DNA of 64,000 nt from JACCZX01 sp963829995 (GCA_963829995.1 CAWHKW010000035.1:1-64000), one strand, 5' to 3'. Counted from the first letter of the stretch, positions 48,704 to 58,091 are shown. A program made the numbers and translations. The notes: generated by a model not told the origin, from the sequence alone.

Positions 48704-49476
48704 GGTGCGCCCCGCACGTGCGAAGGCACATAACGCTCGCCGTAGCGATCCGCATGCTCAATGCCGATGCGCATGTACGCCGCGAGCGTGGCCAGGCCGA
48801 GCGCGAGAAAGAACGCGGTGATCGCCCACTTGAGCCGCTTCAGCCGTCGCCGAGTGACATCGGCGTTGCCGCCGGTGAACCAGCCCCATTTCACTGCAAG
48901 CCGGTAAAGCCCGATGCCGCCGTGCAACTCCACCGCGAGCAATAACAGGATGTACAGCGGCCACCAATGTTCACTCCAGACGCGGTCAGCCGATTCGAAT
49001 GGTCCGATGCGATCGGGGCGCGTCAGCATCATGTAAAGGTGTCCGGGCGCCAGAAAGAACATCGCAAAACCGGTGATCGCCTGCCAAAACCACAAGGTGG
49101 TGTCTTCGTGGCGCATCGAACGCATCTGCGTCCGGAACGTCGCGAACTGCCGGTAGTCGATCGGAAACTTGCGCATCGCAAGTAGAGCGTGCGTAACGAA
49201 CAGCACGATGACCAGTGCGACCACGATCGACACGATCCAGGGGTACGACACGCCAAAAAAATAGTAACCCTCGAAGAACTTGGTGATCGTCCACATCGCG
49301 TCCTTGCCGAACAGGATCGAGGACACGAAGAACATGTGGCCCCATAGGAACAGCACCAGGATCAAGCCCGACGCGCTTTGCGCCAAATCGAGCCGAGCCG
49401 GCCAGCGGCTCTTGCGTGGACGACGCGCAAGGCCCGCGTCGGTGGTCAGCGAGCCAGAGCCGATAGAACGCAGCAT
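48700..49476 (-). CDS. frdC: Fumarate reductase diheme cytochrome b subunit (Wolinella type)
   Basis: Intact, 258 residues, five predicted helices. Four histidines in helices are in position for two b hemes: FLWGHMFFVSS, LFVTHALLAM, FLAPGHLYMML and AVELHGGIGLYRLAVKWGWF. The single five-helix diheme subunit distinguishes it from E. coli-type FrdCD. It begins about 48 bases from the FNR-like box and reads divergently from the por genes. Confidence 0.9.
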   Translation of the reverse strand: MLRSIGSGSLTTDAGLARRPRKSRWPARLDLAQSASGLILVLFLWGHMFFVSSILFGKDAMWTITKFFEGYYFFGVSYPWIVSIVVALVIVLFVTHALLAMRKFPIDYRQFATFRTQMRSMRHEDTTLWFWQAITGFAMFFLAPGHLYMMLTRPDRIGPFESADRVWSEHWWPLYILLLLAVELHGGIGLYRLAVKWGWFTGGNADVTRRRLKRLKWAITAFFLALGLATLAAYMRIGIEHADRYGERYVPSHVRGAP

Positions 49477-49510
49477 TGGCGGACGCTATCGCGCGTGACC
49501 GCGGAGAGTG

Positions 49511-49524
49511 TTGACCTGAGTCAA
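49511..49524. promoter_or_regulatory. FNR-like symmetric box between frdC and the por genes
   Basis: TTGACCTGAGTCAA is a perfect palindrome in its arms, with one symmetric change from TTGAT-N4-ATCAA in each half. For the plus-strand por genes it would put transcription start near 49559, 20 bases before the ATG at 49579. For frdC the spacing is tight. Confidence 0.5.
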
Positions 49525-49578
49525 GGTGGCCGGCGTCGAGACGCTCAGAATTCCTCGTCGCAGAGCACACCACACGAG

Positions 49579-50157
49579 ATGTTTCAGATACGAATTCATG
49601 GGCGTGGCGGACAAGGCGTCGTCTCCGGCGCCGAGATGCTTTCAGTCGCTGCATTCCTCGAGGGGCGTTACGCGCAAGCCTTTCCCAGCTTCGGTTCGGA
49701 ACGCATGGGCGCACCAGTGATGGCGTTTTGCCGCATCGACGACAAGGAGATTCGTCTACGCGAGCCGGTGCTGCAACCCGACGCGCTGATCATCCAGGAT
49801 GCGACGCTGCTGCACCAGGTGGATCTGTTCAGCGGCCTGCCCGCACGAGGGCACATCCTGCTTAACTCGACGAAAAGCTTCGATGAACTGGGGCTCGGCG
49901 GATTTGCGCGCGGCGTCCAGCAATATCGAGTGTGCACGCTCCCGGCCACCGAACTCGCGCTGAAGCATGTCGGCCGTTCGGTGCCGAATGCCGCCCTCCT
50001 AGGAGGCTTCGCCGCGATTACGGGTGTGATCGCACTGAAATCGGTACTAGCGGCAATCCGCGAGAAATTTCCCGCGGCTATCGCCGAGAAGAATGTCGCC
50101 GCTGCGACAGAGGCTTTCGACATCGCCACCAAAACGCTAGAGACGATCGATGCTTAA
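49579..50157 (+). CDS. 2-oxoacid:acceptor oxidoreductase gamma subunit (PorG/PadE type)
   Basis: Intact, 192 residues. FQIRIHGRGGQGVVSGAEML and QAFPSFGSERMGAPVMAFCR are diagnostic of the gamma subunit. It forms, with the two genes that follow, an alpha-beta-gamma enzyme decarboxylating a 2-oxoacid such as pyruvate or phenylglyoxylate to its acyl-CoA. It overlaps the alpha gene by 8 bases. Confidence 0.9.
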   Translation: MFQIRIHGRGGQGVVSGAEMLSVAAFLEGRYAQAFPSFGSERMGAPVMAFCRIDDKEIRLREPVLQPDALIIQDATLLHQVDLFSGLPARGHILLNSTKSFDELGLGGFARGVQQYRVCTLPATELALKHVGRSVPNAALLGGFAAITGVIALKSVLAAIREKFPAAIAEKNVAAATEAFDIATKTLETIDA

Positions 50158-51403
50158 GCAAACGGAAGGCTCGCGCGCGGTGGCTGAGGCCGTCGCACTC
50201 TGCCGACCGCAAGTCATTTGCGCCTATCCGATCACCCCGCAGACACACATCGTCGAGGGCCTGGGCGAAATCGTGAAGGCGGGAGAGCTTGCAAACTGCG
50301 AGTTCATCAATGTGGAGTCCGAGTTCGCCGCGCTGTCGCTGGCAATCGGCGCTTCGGCGGCGGGAGCGCGCACCTACACAGCAACCAGCAGCCAAGGTCT
50401 GCTGTTCATGGCCGAAGCCGTATACAACGCCGCGGGACTCGGACTACCGATCGTGATGACGATCGGCAACCGCGCGATCGGCGCGCCGATCAATATCTGG
50501 AACGACCATTCCGACAGCATGTCGATGCGAGACGCGGGGTGGATCCAGCTTTATGCGCTCACCAACCAGGAAGCTCTGGACCTGCACATCCAGGCATTCC
50601 GTCTAGCCGAGGAGCTCTCGTGTCCGGTGATGGTCTGCATGGACGGTTTCATCCTGACCCACGCGTATGAACGTGTCGACATGCCGACGCAAAAACAGGT
50701 CGATGCGTTCCTGCCGCGGTACGAGCCTCGGCAGATTCTTGATCCGGCAGACCCGGTGAGCATCGGCGCCCTGGTAGGACCCGAGGCATTCACCGAGGTG
50801 CGCTACCTGTCACACCACAAACAGTTGCGGGCGCTGGGATTGATTCCACAACTTGCCGCGGAATTCAACAAGCAATTCGGCCGCGACTCCGGCGGACTCA
50901 TCCGACCCTACCGCACCGAGGACGCCGAGACGATCGTGGTCGCGCTCGGCTCGGTGAACGGAACCATTCAGGAAGTCGTCGATGAGATGCGCGAGAGCGG
51001 CTCACGCATCGGTTCGGTCTCCATTTGCTCCTTCCGCCCGTTCCCGCTCGCCGCGCTGCGCGAGGCGCTGCAGCACGCCAAGCGTGTCGTCGTGCTTGAA
51101 AAATGCCTGGCTGTAGGGCTCGGCGGCATCGTCTCCGATGGAGTACGCAAGTCGTTGTCGGGCATCGTGCTGAACGGCTACACCGTCATCGCGGGGCTCG
51201 GTGGGCGCGCGATCACCCGCAGTTCGCTGACGCGATTGTTTGAGGATGCCGAACGCGACGAGCTCGAGCAAGTGACCTTTCTCGATTTGAACGCCGACGT
51301 GATCAGCCACGAACTGGAACGCGAGAGTAAATCGCGGCGCACTGGACCGACCGCCGAAGCCATCCTGCGCCGCATCGGACCGGTCGCGTCGGGCATCGGG
51401 TGA
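50150..51403 (+). CDS. 2-oxoacid:acceptor oxidoreductase alpha subunit (PorA/PadG type)
   Basis: Intact, 417 residues. TEGSRAVAEAVALCRPQVIC then AYPITPQTHIVEGLGEIV, ATSSQGLLFMAEAVYNAAGL and TIGNRAIGAPINIWNDHSDS are the alpha-subunit signatures. Length and sequence style are shared by pyruvate and phenylglyoxylate enzymes, so substrate cannot be fixed from sequence reading alone. The stop overlaps a GTG of the beta frame. Confidence 0.9.
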   Translation: MLKQTEGSRAVAEAVALCRPQVICAYPITPQTHIVEGLGEIVKAGELANCEFINVESEFAALSLAIGASAAGARTYTATSSQGLLFMAEAVYNAAGLGLPIVMTIGNRAIGAPINIWNDHSDSMSMRDAGWIQLYALTNQEALDLHIQAFRLAEELSCPVMVCMDGFILTHAYERVDMPTQKQVDAFLPRYEPRQILDPADPVSIGALVGPEAFTEVRYLSHHKQLRALGLIPQLAAEFNKQFGRDSGGLIRPYRTEDAETIVVALGSVNGTIQEVVDEMRESGSRIGSVSICSFRPFPLAALREALQHAKRVVVLEKCLAVGLGGIVSDGVRKSLSGIVLNGYTVIAGLGGRAITRSSLTRLFEDAERDELEQVTFLDLNADVISHELERESKSRRTGPTAEAILRRIGPVASGIG

Positions 51404-51417
51404 ACGGGAGAAGCCTC

Positions 51418-52404
51418 GTGGACACGACGATCAAGTTCTATCAAACCGGCACGTTCACCGTCGGCAATCGGTTGCTCGCGGAGGACCAGCGCTCGGTGCA
51501 GGCGAACATGCACCGCACGAACTCGCTTAATTCCGGGCACCGTGCGTGTCAGGGCTGTGGCGAAGCGCTTGGCGCGCGCTATGCGATCGATGCAGCGATG
51601 CAGGCGACCGACAACCAATTGATCGCGGTCAACGCGACGGGATGCCTGGAAGTCTTCTCGACGCCGTATCCAGAGACGTCGTGGCAGATTCCCTGGATTC
51701 ATTCGTTATTCGGCAATGCGGCCGCGGTGGCTTCGGGCGTCGCAGCGGCGCAGCGGGCGCTGGGCCGTGACAACGTGCGCGTCATCGCGCAGGGCGGAGA
51801 CGGCGGCACCACCGACATCGGCTTCGGGTGTTTATCCGGCATGTTCGAGCGCAACGACGATGTGCTCTACATCTGCTACGACAACGAGGCCTACATGAAC
51901 ACCGGGGTGCAGCGCTCGAGCGCGACACCACCGGCGGCTCGTACCGCCACCACTCCGGCAGTGGGTTCTTCGCCCGGCAATGTTTTTGGCACCGGCAAGA
52001 ATGTGCCGCGCATCGCAATGGCGCACAACATTCCCTACGTCGCGACCGCGAGCGTTTCCAATCTGCGCGACCTCGAGGCCAAGGTCAAGTACGCGATGAG
52101 TATTCACGGCGCGCGCTACATTCACATCTTCGTGCCGTGTCCGCTCGGCTGGGGTTCGGCGCCCGAGGACACTATCAAGATCGCGCGCCTGGCAGTCGAG
52201 ACCGGCCTTTTCCCGTTGTTCGAAGCGCAGCACGGCGAAGTCACGGCAACTACGCCGATTCGGCACAAGGTCGCCGTGACCGAATACCTGAAGTTGCAGA
52301 AACGTTATGCCCATCTGTTCCGCAATCCGCCGGACCTTGAACGCATCGCGCGGATTCAGCAGATGGCTGATCACAACATCGCCACGTACGGTTTGCTGCA
52401 ATAG
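51418..52404 (+). CDS. 2-oxoacid:acceptor oxidoreductase beta subunit (PorB/PadI type)
   Basis: Intact, 328 residues from GTG 51418, chosen over GTG 51400 because GGGAGAAG lies just before it. Cluster Cys in HRACQGCGEALGARYAID and AVNATGCLEVFSTPYPETSW; TPP motif IAQGGDGGTTDIGFGCLSGM with YDNEAYMNTGVQRSSATPPA. It carries TPP and an Fe-S cluster. It is followed by the NAD(P)H subunit 10 bases later. Confidence 0.92.
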   Translation: MDTTIKFYQTGTFTVGNRLLAEDQRSVQANMHRTNSLNSGHRACQGCGEALGARYAIDAAMQATDNQLIAVNATGCLEVFSTPYPETSWQIPWIHSLFGNAAAVASGVAAAQRALGRDNVRVIAQGGDGGTTDIGFGCLSGMFERNDDVLYICYDNEAYMNTGVQRSSATPPAARTATTPAVGSSPGNVFGTGKNVPRIAMAHNIPYVATASVSNLRDLEAKVKYAMSIHGARYIHIFVPCPLGWGSAPEDTIKIARLAVETGLFPLFEAQHGEVTATTPIRHKVAVTEYLKLQKRYAHLFRNPPDLERIARIQQMADHNIATYGLLQ

Positions 52405-52414
52405 GAGATTGCCC

Positions 52415-54044
52415 ATGGACAAGCCGTTCGCTATCACGCTCGATCGCGGCTCGAGCCTTGCGAACAAGACCGGCGCGTGGCGCACCATCCGGCCGCTGTA
52501 CGTGGATCGGCTGCCGCCCTGCAACCACGCCTGTCCGGCCGGCGAAAATATTCAGGGGTGGCTTTATCACGCCGAGTCCGGCCAGTACGAAGCCGCGTGG
52601 CGCGCGCTGACCGAGGACAATCCGCTGCCTGCGATCATGGGCCGCGTCTGCTATCACCCGTGCGAAACCTCGTGCAATCGCGGCCAGCTTGATGAATCGG
52701 TCGGCATCAACTCTGTCGAGCGCTTTCTTGGCGACGAAGCGTTGAAGCAAGGCTGGAAATTCTCCCCGGTCAAGGACGAAAGCGGCAAGCGAGTTTTGAT
52801 CGTCGGCGCCGGACCTTCCGGCCTCTCGGCTGCCTATCATCTGCGTCGCCTCGGGCATGGTGTAAAGATCATCGAGGCAGGCCCGCGCGCCGGCGGAATG
52901 ATGCGCTTCGGTATTCCGAAATACCGGCTGCCGCGCGAAGTGCTCGATGGCGAGGTGCAACGCATTCTCGATATGGGTGTCGAGCTCGAGTTGAACCGCA
53001 AGGTGACGAACATCCTCGAAACGGTGAACGAAGGGAGCTTCGACGCCGCGTTCCTCGCAGTCGGCGCGCATATCGGCAAACGCGCCTATATCCCCGCCGG
53101 CAGTTCGGCGCGCATTCTCGATGCGGTGTCGGTCCTGCGTTCGATGGAAGGCGAAGACATGCCAATGCTGGGCCGACGCGTCGTCGTCTACGGCGGTGGC
53201 AACACCGCACTCGACGTCGCGCGCACTGCCAAGCGCCTCGGCGCCGAGGAAGCGATCATCGTCTATCGCCGCACGCGCGAAAAAATGCCGGCGCACGATT
53301 CAGAGCTTGAAGAAGCGTTGCAGGAAGGCGTGCTGGTCAAGTGGCTATCGACGATCAAGAACGTCGCCGACGCGGCAACGTTGACGGTCGAAAAAATGGC
53401 GCTCGACGCCAAAGGCTTTCCGCAACCCACCGGTGAGTTTGAGACGCTCGAGGCCGATTCGCTGGTGCTGGCACTGGGCCAGGACGTGGATCTTTCGCTG
53501 CTCGAAGGCGTTCCGGGTTTGGAGATCAAAGACGGCACGGTGCAGGTGGCTCCCAACATGATGACCGGCCATGCCGGAATTTTCGCCGGCGGCGACATGG
53601 TTCCCGCCGAGCGCACCGTGACGGTCGGCGTCGGTCACGGAAAGAAAGCGGCGCGACACATCGACGCGTGGCTTCGGGGTGCGAGCTACGCCCCAGCACC
53701 GAAGCATGAGCTCGCAACCTTCGACAAGATGAATCCCTGGTACTACAGCGACGCGCCGAAGACTGTGCGCCCGGTGCTCGAAACCGCTCGGCGCACTTCA
53801 ACTTTCGATGAAGTCGTTAAAGGACTCGACGAAACCACCGCGCTGTTTGAAGCGCGGCGATGCATGTCGTGCGGCAACTGCTTCGAGTGCGACAACTGCT
53901 ACGGCGTGTGTCCCGACAATGCGGTGATCAAGCTCGGAGCCGGGCAAGCGCTTCGAGTTTAATTTCGATTACTGCAAGGGCTGCGGCATTTGCGTGTCCG
54001 AGTGCCCGTGCGGGGCGATCAAGATGGTTCCCGAAACGGTATGA
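52415..54044 (+). CDS. NAD(P)H-binding and ferredoxin subunit of the 2-oxoacid oxidoreductase (GltD-like, frameshifted near the end)
   Basis: About 543 residues. The N-terminal Fe-S domain (PPCNHACPAGENIQGWLYHA, GRVCYHPCETSCNRGQLDES) leads into the FAD domain (VLIVGAGPSGLSAAYHLRRL, MMRFGIPKYRLPREVLDGEV), the NAD(P) domain (VVVYGGGNTALDVARTAKRL) and GIFAGGDMVPAERTVTVGVG. The C-terminus is a two-cluster ferredoxin: CMSCGNCFECDNCYGVCPDN and, after a one-base shift near 53945, YCKGCGICVSECPCGAIKM. It replaces separate delta and epsilon subunits of PadEFGHI-like enzymes and allows NAD(P)+ to be the electron acceptor. Confidence 0.9.
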
Positions 54045-54061
54045 CGGAGGAGTAGCGCAGG

Positions 54062-54539
54062 ATGACCGACGCCGTCGTCGCAATGCTGCAGCGGCATCCG
54101 TTCGTCGAGGACTTCGAGGCTGCGCACGTCGACAAGCTCGCGACAGATGGCGGTACGGGCTCGTTTCGAAAGGGACCAGGTGATCTTTCGCGAGGGCGAG
54201 GAATATGCCGACTTCTACTTGATCGCCTCCGGGTTGGTGGCGCTCGAGATCGCCGCTCCGGATCACACGTTTCGCGTGCACACGCTAGCCGCGGGCGATG
54301 AGCTCGGCTGGTCGGCGTTGCTAATGGGGCGCGGAAAGCATTTCCAGGCACGCGCACTCGAACGCATCGATGCACTCGCATTCGACGGCGGCGAGCTGCT
54401 CGCAGCGTGCAAACACGATACACACTTCGGCTTCGTCTTCATGCACCGGCTGCTTGGCGTCGTCGCAGACCGACTGCAGGCGGCTCGACTGCAGCTGCTC
54501 GACATGCACTCGCCGGTGGCGGCGAGAGCGGGAACATAA
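54062..54539 (+). CDS. Cyclic-nucleotide-binding-fold protein without DNA-binding domain (frameshifted)
   Basis: The frame changes near 54150. The second part has the Crp-family beta-roll: VIFREGEEYADFYLIASGLV, AAGDELGWSALLMGRGKHFQ, ALERIDALAFDGGELLAACK. It stops after the dimer helix (LLGVVADRLQAARLQLLDMH), so it has no helix-turn-helix. About 158 residues. It lies between the 2-oxoacid oxidoreductase and a cytochrome c, suggesting a redox- or ligand-sensing accessory role, not transcription control. Confidence 0.75.
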
Positions 54540-54562
54540 GAGGTCACTCAGAGGAGGCCGAA

Positions 54563-54886
54563 ATGAAACGCCAATGGATCGCACTCGCCGCGGGCCTGTC
54601 GATCGCCGGGGGTGCCCATGCCGTCGACGATGCCACCGCCCGCGCACTGATGAAGAAACACGGCTGTGATTCGTGCCATGAAGTCGACAAGAAAGTCATC
54701 GGGCCCGCATTCCGCGACGTCGCCATCACCTACAAAGCAGACAAGAACGCATCGACCAAGCTGCAGAACAAGGTCAAGAGAGGCGGCGCTCACACATGGG
54801 GAGACATCGCAATGCCCCCGAACATCCTTGCGTCGGATGAAGACATCAAGGTACTGGTCGACTGGATTCTGACCTTGCAGAAGTAA
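54563..54886 (+). CDS. Small class I cytochrome c
   Basis: Intact, 107 residues with GAGGAGG before ATG 54563. Signal peptide MKRQWIALAAGLSIAGGAHA, heme motif HGCDSCHEVDKKVIGPAFRD, and Met ligand segment IAMPPNILASDEDIKVLVDW. It belongs to the c551/c552 class and is a paralogue of the cytochrome at 813-1095. It is a likely periplasmic partner for the adjacent membrane oxidoreductase. Confidence 0.88.
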   Translation: MKRQWIALAAGLSIAGGAHAVDDATARALMKKHGCDSCHEVDKKVIGPAFRDVAITYKADKNASTKLQNKVKRGGAHTWGDIAMPPNILASDEDIKVLVDWILTLQK

Positions 54887-54932
54887 CCCGCAGCACGCGC
54901 AACGCGCCACCGGCCTTGCGCAACTGGTACGC

Positions 54933-56981
54933 ATGGGCCCCGTCGCCCTGACACTGCTACTGCTGTCAGCTCTGGTCGGCTTCGGCGTCAACGCGTGGCG
55001 CAAGCTCGCCATCGTGTTCAGGCTCGCACCGGAGATGCGCTGGGATCAGCCGGCGGCACGTTTGCGCGCGGTGCTGGTTAACGGTTTCCTGCAGTCTCGG
55101 ATGATCGCGCGCGAGTGGAAGCCGGGACTGATGCACGCGGTCATCTTCCTCGGTTTCATCACATTGCTGGTGCGCAAGGTGCAGCTTGTGATCATCGGTT
55201 ACGACGAGAACTTCGTCTATGCCGGGCTGGCGGGAAAACTTTTCGCGGGCGGTCAAGGATGTGATCGAAATTGCCGTGCTGGCGGCCGTCGGCTATGCGT
55301 TCTATCGACGACTCGTGCAAAAGCCTGCCCGGCTGGAGCGCAACCGCGAAGGCCTTTTGATCCTGTCGCTGATTGCCGCGATCATGATGACCGATTTGCT
55401 GTTCGACGGTTTTCGGTTCGCGCTGCTGGCCGACAGTGACGCCGGCATCTCGGAAGAGCGATCGCATGCATTCGCCGGCAGCGCGATTGCTGATGCGCTC
55501 TCGAGGCTCTCAGACCAGCAGCTCGTCGCCGGATACCAAGCGTCCTATTGGATCCAGATGCTGACGGTGTTGAGCTTTCTCGTGATCCTTCCGCTCGGCG
55601 AGCACTTTCATATCGTCACTGCGCTGCCGACGCTGTTTTTTCGCCGAGGCGGGCCGGCCAATCGCGTACCCACACTGGACCTCGCAGAAGATCCTTGAAG
55701 GAGACGACAGCAACATGCAGCATCGGCGTGCGCACAGCTCTCGACCTGACCTGGAAGGATGGGCTCGATGCTTTCACCTGCACCGAATGCGGAAGGTGCA
55801 AGGATGCATGTCCGACGTTCCTGACCGGTAAGCCGCTTGCATTGAAGTGGGTCTTCGACGATCTGAAGCATCATTTGCTTGCCGAGCGCAGATGCGATCG
55901 TCGCCGGCGATGCGACAGCGCTGCCCGCGCTGGTCCCGAATGTGATCACGGAGGACACGCTATGGGCGTGTACCACCTGCGGCTACTGCGAAGCGGCGTG
56001 CCCGATCGAGCTCGAGCATTTGCCGCGCTTTTATCGCATGCGCCAGCAACGAGTTCTGGTCGAGGGTGCTTTCCCGCACGAACTAAGGGCCGTGTTCGAT
56101 GCCTACGAAGTTCAAAGCAACCCATGGGGGATACCTGCCGATACGCGCGGCCAGTGGGCACAAGGCCTGGGCGTTCCGATCGTGCAGACCGCCGAAGACG
56201 TGCAGGCACTCGACTATCTGTTCTATGTCGGTTCGGCGCAGTCGTTCGATCCCCGTGCGCAAAAGATCGCTGCGGCATTCGTGCGAGTTCTCAAACACGC
56301 CGGCGTGCGATTTGGAATACTCGGCGCGCGTGAAACGTCGACCGGCGAGTGTGTGCGCCGCGCAGGCAACGAGATGCTGTTCCAGCAACTTGCGCGAGGA
56401 TTGATCGACACGTTAAACGGGCTCGGCGTGACGCGCATCGTCACCTGCGATCCGCACGCCTTTAATACCCTGAAGAACGAGTATCCGGAGTTCGGCGGGC
56501 ACTACGAAGTCGTACATCACACGCAGCTGATAGCGCAGCTGATCACCGAGGGTCGTGTGCGCGTGGCCGCGTCTTTCGAGCGAGTGATCTATCACGAGCC
56601 CTGTTATCTCGCCCGGCATAACGGCGAATACGAGGCGCCGCGAGCCGTGCTCGCGCATCTGACGCGCGACACGCCGCTCGAGTTCGATTTGCGTCGTGAG
56701 AAGGCGATGTGTTGCGGAGCCGGAGGCGCACGCATGTGGATGGAGGAAAAGATCGGCCGCCGGATCAACGTCACTCGCGTCGAGCAAGCGCTGCCGCAGC
56801 AAGCCGAAGGTCATTGCCTCGGCATGTCCTTATTGCGCAACGATGATGCTGGATGGACTGAAGCATCTGCGGCCGCGATGATGAGGTCGCGGTCCGCGAT
56901 ATCGCCGAGCTGGTGGCCGATGCCCTGATTTGCAAGGTTGTTGACGGCCATCAATACCCGTCGCGCGCATCGGGTTCATAG
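54933..56981 (+). CDS. Membrane NarI/HdrD-like Fe-S oxidoreductase (several frameshifts)
   Basis: Pieces in order: N-terminal NarI-like cytochrome b helices (MGPVALTLLLLSALVGFGVN, GLMHAVIFLGFITLLVRKVQ, SYWIQMLTVLSFLVILPLGE), then a ferredoxin domain (FTCTECGRCKDACPTFLTGK and WACTTCGYCEAACPIELEHL), then two CCG domains of HdrD type (IYHEPCYLARHNGEYEAPRA, EKAMCCGAGGARMWMEEKIG, VIASACPYCATMMLDGLKHL). Shifts lie near 55235, 55690, 55890, 56810 and 56875. About 680 residues. Such proteins link quinones to electron-transfer flavoprotein or disulfide-type reactions; in aromatic and fatty-acid degraders they act as ETF:(methyl)menaquinone oxidoreductases. That function is inferred. Confidence 0.8.
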
Positions 56982-57054
56982 TGACAAGCGAATCGGTTCC
57001 GTTCGGGTCGGGCGATCCGGATCGGCCCGATTGATACTCCGAATGGAGGGCATT

Positions 57055-57501
57055 ATGAGAACCGTGGCGCGTTGGAGTCCATTCCGCGAATTTGCGCCGT
57101 TCGCGTCGTTTCCCGAAGGGGAAACGTATTTTGGCGAGTTTCCGTTCCCGTCTCTAGCAATGAGCTACGAGCCGACACCGCTGATGCGGGTGGACGTCAC
57201 CGAGGATGAAGCTGCTTATATAGTCAAAGCCGAAATTCCCGGGATGAAGAAGGAAGAGATCGCAGTTTCGATCGACGGCAACACGGTATCCATTACCGCC
57301 GAAGTGAAGCGCGAAAAGCTAGTCCATCCAGCCGCAAAGATGCTGCGCAGTGAGTGCTATTACGGGTCGGTTTTCCGCAAGCTGACATTGCCGTTTGATG
57401 TCAATGCAGCCAAAGCCGAAGCTTCCTACGAAGCAGGAGTGTTGAAGCTGATGCTGCCGAAATCCGCGGGCAGCGAAGTCCGTCGGCTTGCGATTCACTA
57501 G
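57055..57501 (+). CDS. Hsp20-family small heat-shock protein
   Basis: Intact, 148 residues with GGAGGG before ATG 57055. The alpha-crystallin domain spans about residues 40-140 (RVDVTEDEAAYIVKAEIPGM, EEIAVSIDGNTVSITAEVKR, GSVFRKLTLPFDVNAAKAEA, YEAGVLKLMLPKS). An ATP-independent chaperone. A hairpin terminator follows. Confidence 0.92.
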   Translation: MRTVARWSPFREFAPFASFPEGETYFGEFPFPSLAMSYEPTPLMRVDVTEDEAAYIVKAEIPGMKKEEIAVSIDGNTVSITAEVKREKLVHPAAKMLRSECYYGSVFRKLTLPFDVNAAKAEASYEAGVLKLMLPKSAGSEVRRLAIH

Positions 57502-57510
57502 CACCCATCA

Positions 57511-57530
57511 ATCCCCGGAAGTCCGGGGAT
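57511..57530 (+). terminator. Short hairpin after hsp20
   Basis: ATCCCCGGA and TCCGGGGAT are perfect complements separated by two bases. No T-run follows, so it may act with the larger hairpin 13 bases downstream. Confidence 0.4.
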
Positions 57531-57542
57531 GATGGATACAGG

Positions 57543-57583
57543 AAGCAAGGGCGCCCGCAACTAAAGCGGGCGCCCTTGCTTTG
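57543..57583. terminator. Strong hairpin terminator
   Basis: A 16-bp perfect stem (57543-57558 with 57566-57581) and a 7-base loop, GC-rich in the middle. It ends in TTT on the plus strand and can act in either direction, since the stem begins with AAG on the opposite side. It closes the hsp20 transcript. Confidence 0.8.
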
Positions 57584-57594
57584 TGGAGTGAACC

Positions 57595-57693
57595 TTAGTG
57601 GATCGCCGTGAAGCTCCACCCGTTTTTCAGCAGGAAGGTGTCGACGTCGAGGTTGTTCAGCACGATGCCGATCAGCGCGAACCACAGTACTTG
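57595..57693 (-). pseudogene. Possible 3' remnant of a membrane-protein gene
   Basis: On the minus strand about 32 codons read VLWFALIGIVLNNLDVDTFL then LKNGWSFTAIH and stop at 57595, just before the terminator hairpin. The composition looks like a real protein C-terminus. Upstream it would run into the arsR promoter and gene, so only the tail is left. I do not recognise the parent family. Confidence 0.25.
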
Positions 57694-57727
57694 ACAGGCC
57701 TCAATATTTCGATAATCATTTAAATAT
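57691..57727 (+). promoter_or_regulatory. arsR promoter and likely operator
   Basis: TTGACA (57691-57696) is followed 14 bases later by GATAAT, and an AT-rich inverted repeat ATATTT/AAATAT (arms 57704-57709 and 57722-57727) overlaps it and runs into the ATG. The layout fits ArsR repression released by arsenite. Confidence 0.5.
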
Positions 57728-58091
57728 GAAATCGACAGATGTCGTTGCCGCGCTCGCTGCACTAGCTCAGGACACCCGGTTGCATATCTTCCGACTGCTT
57801 GTACAGCAGGGCAAAAGCGGATTGGCTGCAGGCGAAATCGCCGAGCAACTCGGTGTTTCACCTGCGACGCTGTCGTTTCACCTAAAGGAGCTGGCCCACG
57901 CGAAGCTGATCACCGCTCGGCAAGACGGGCGATTCATCTTTTACTCAGCCAATTTCGCGGTAATGAATCGCCTTCTTGGATTTCTGACCGAGAACTGCTG
58001 TGCGGTTGACGGCGGCGCCTGCGGGCCCGGCGCCGCTGATTGCGCTCCTTTGTCCACTAACTCCAACTCTCGAAGAAAGGTAAAAGCATGA
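57726..58091 (+). CDS. arsR: ArsR-family metalloregulator
   Basis: Intact, 121 residues. Winged helix with AALAQDTRLHIFRLLVQQGK, GEIAEQLGVSPATLSFHLKE and GRFIFYSANFAVMNRLLGFL. The C-terminus has a Cys set (ENCCAVDGGACGPGAADC) suited to As(III), instead of the ELCVCDLC motif of the helix-4 type. It represses the ars genes downstream. Its stop overlaps the arsI start (ATGA). Confidence 0.9.
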   Translation: MKSTDVVAALAALAQDTRLHIFRLLVQQGKSGLAAGEIAEQLGVSPATLSFHLKELAHAKLITARQDGRFIFYSANFAVMNRLLGFLTENCCAVDGGACGPGAADCAPLSTNSNSRRKVKA

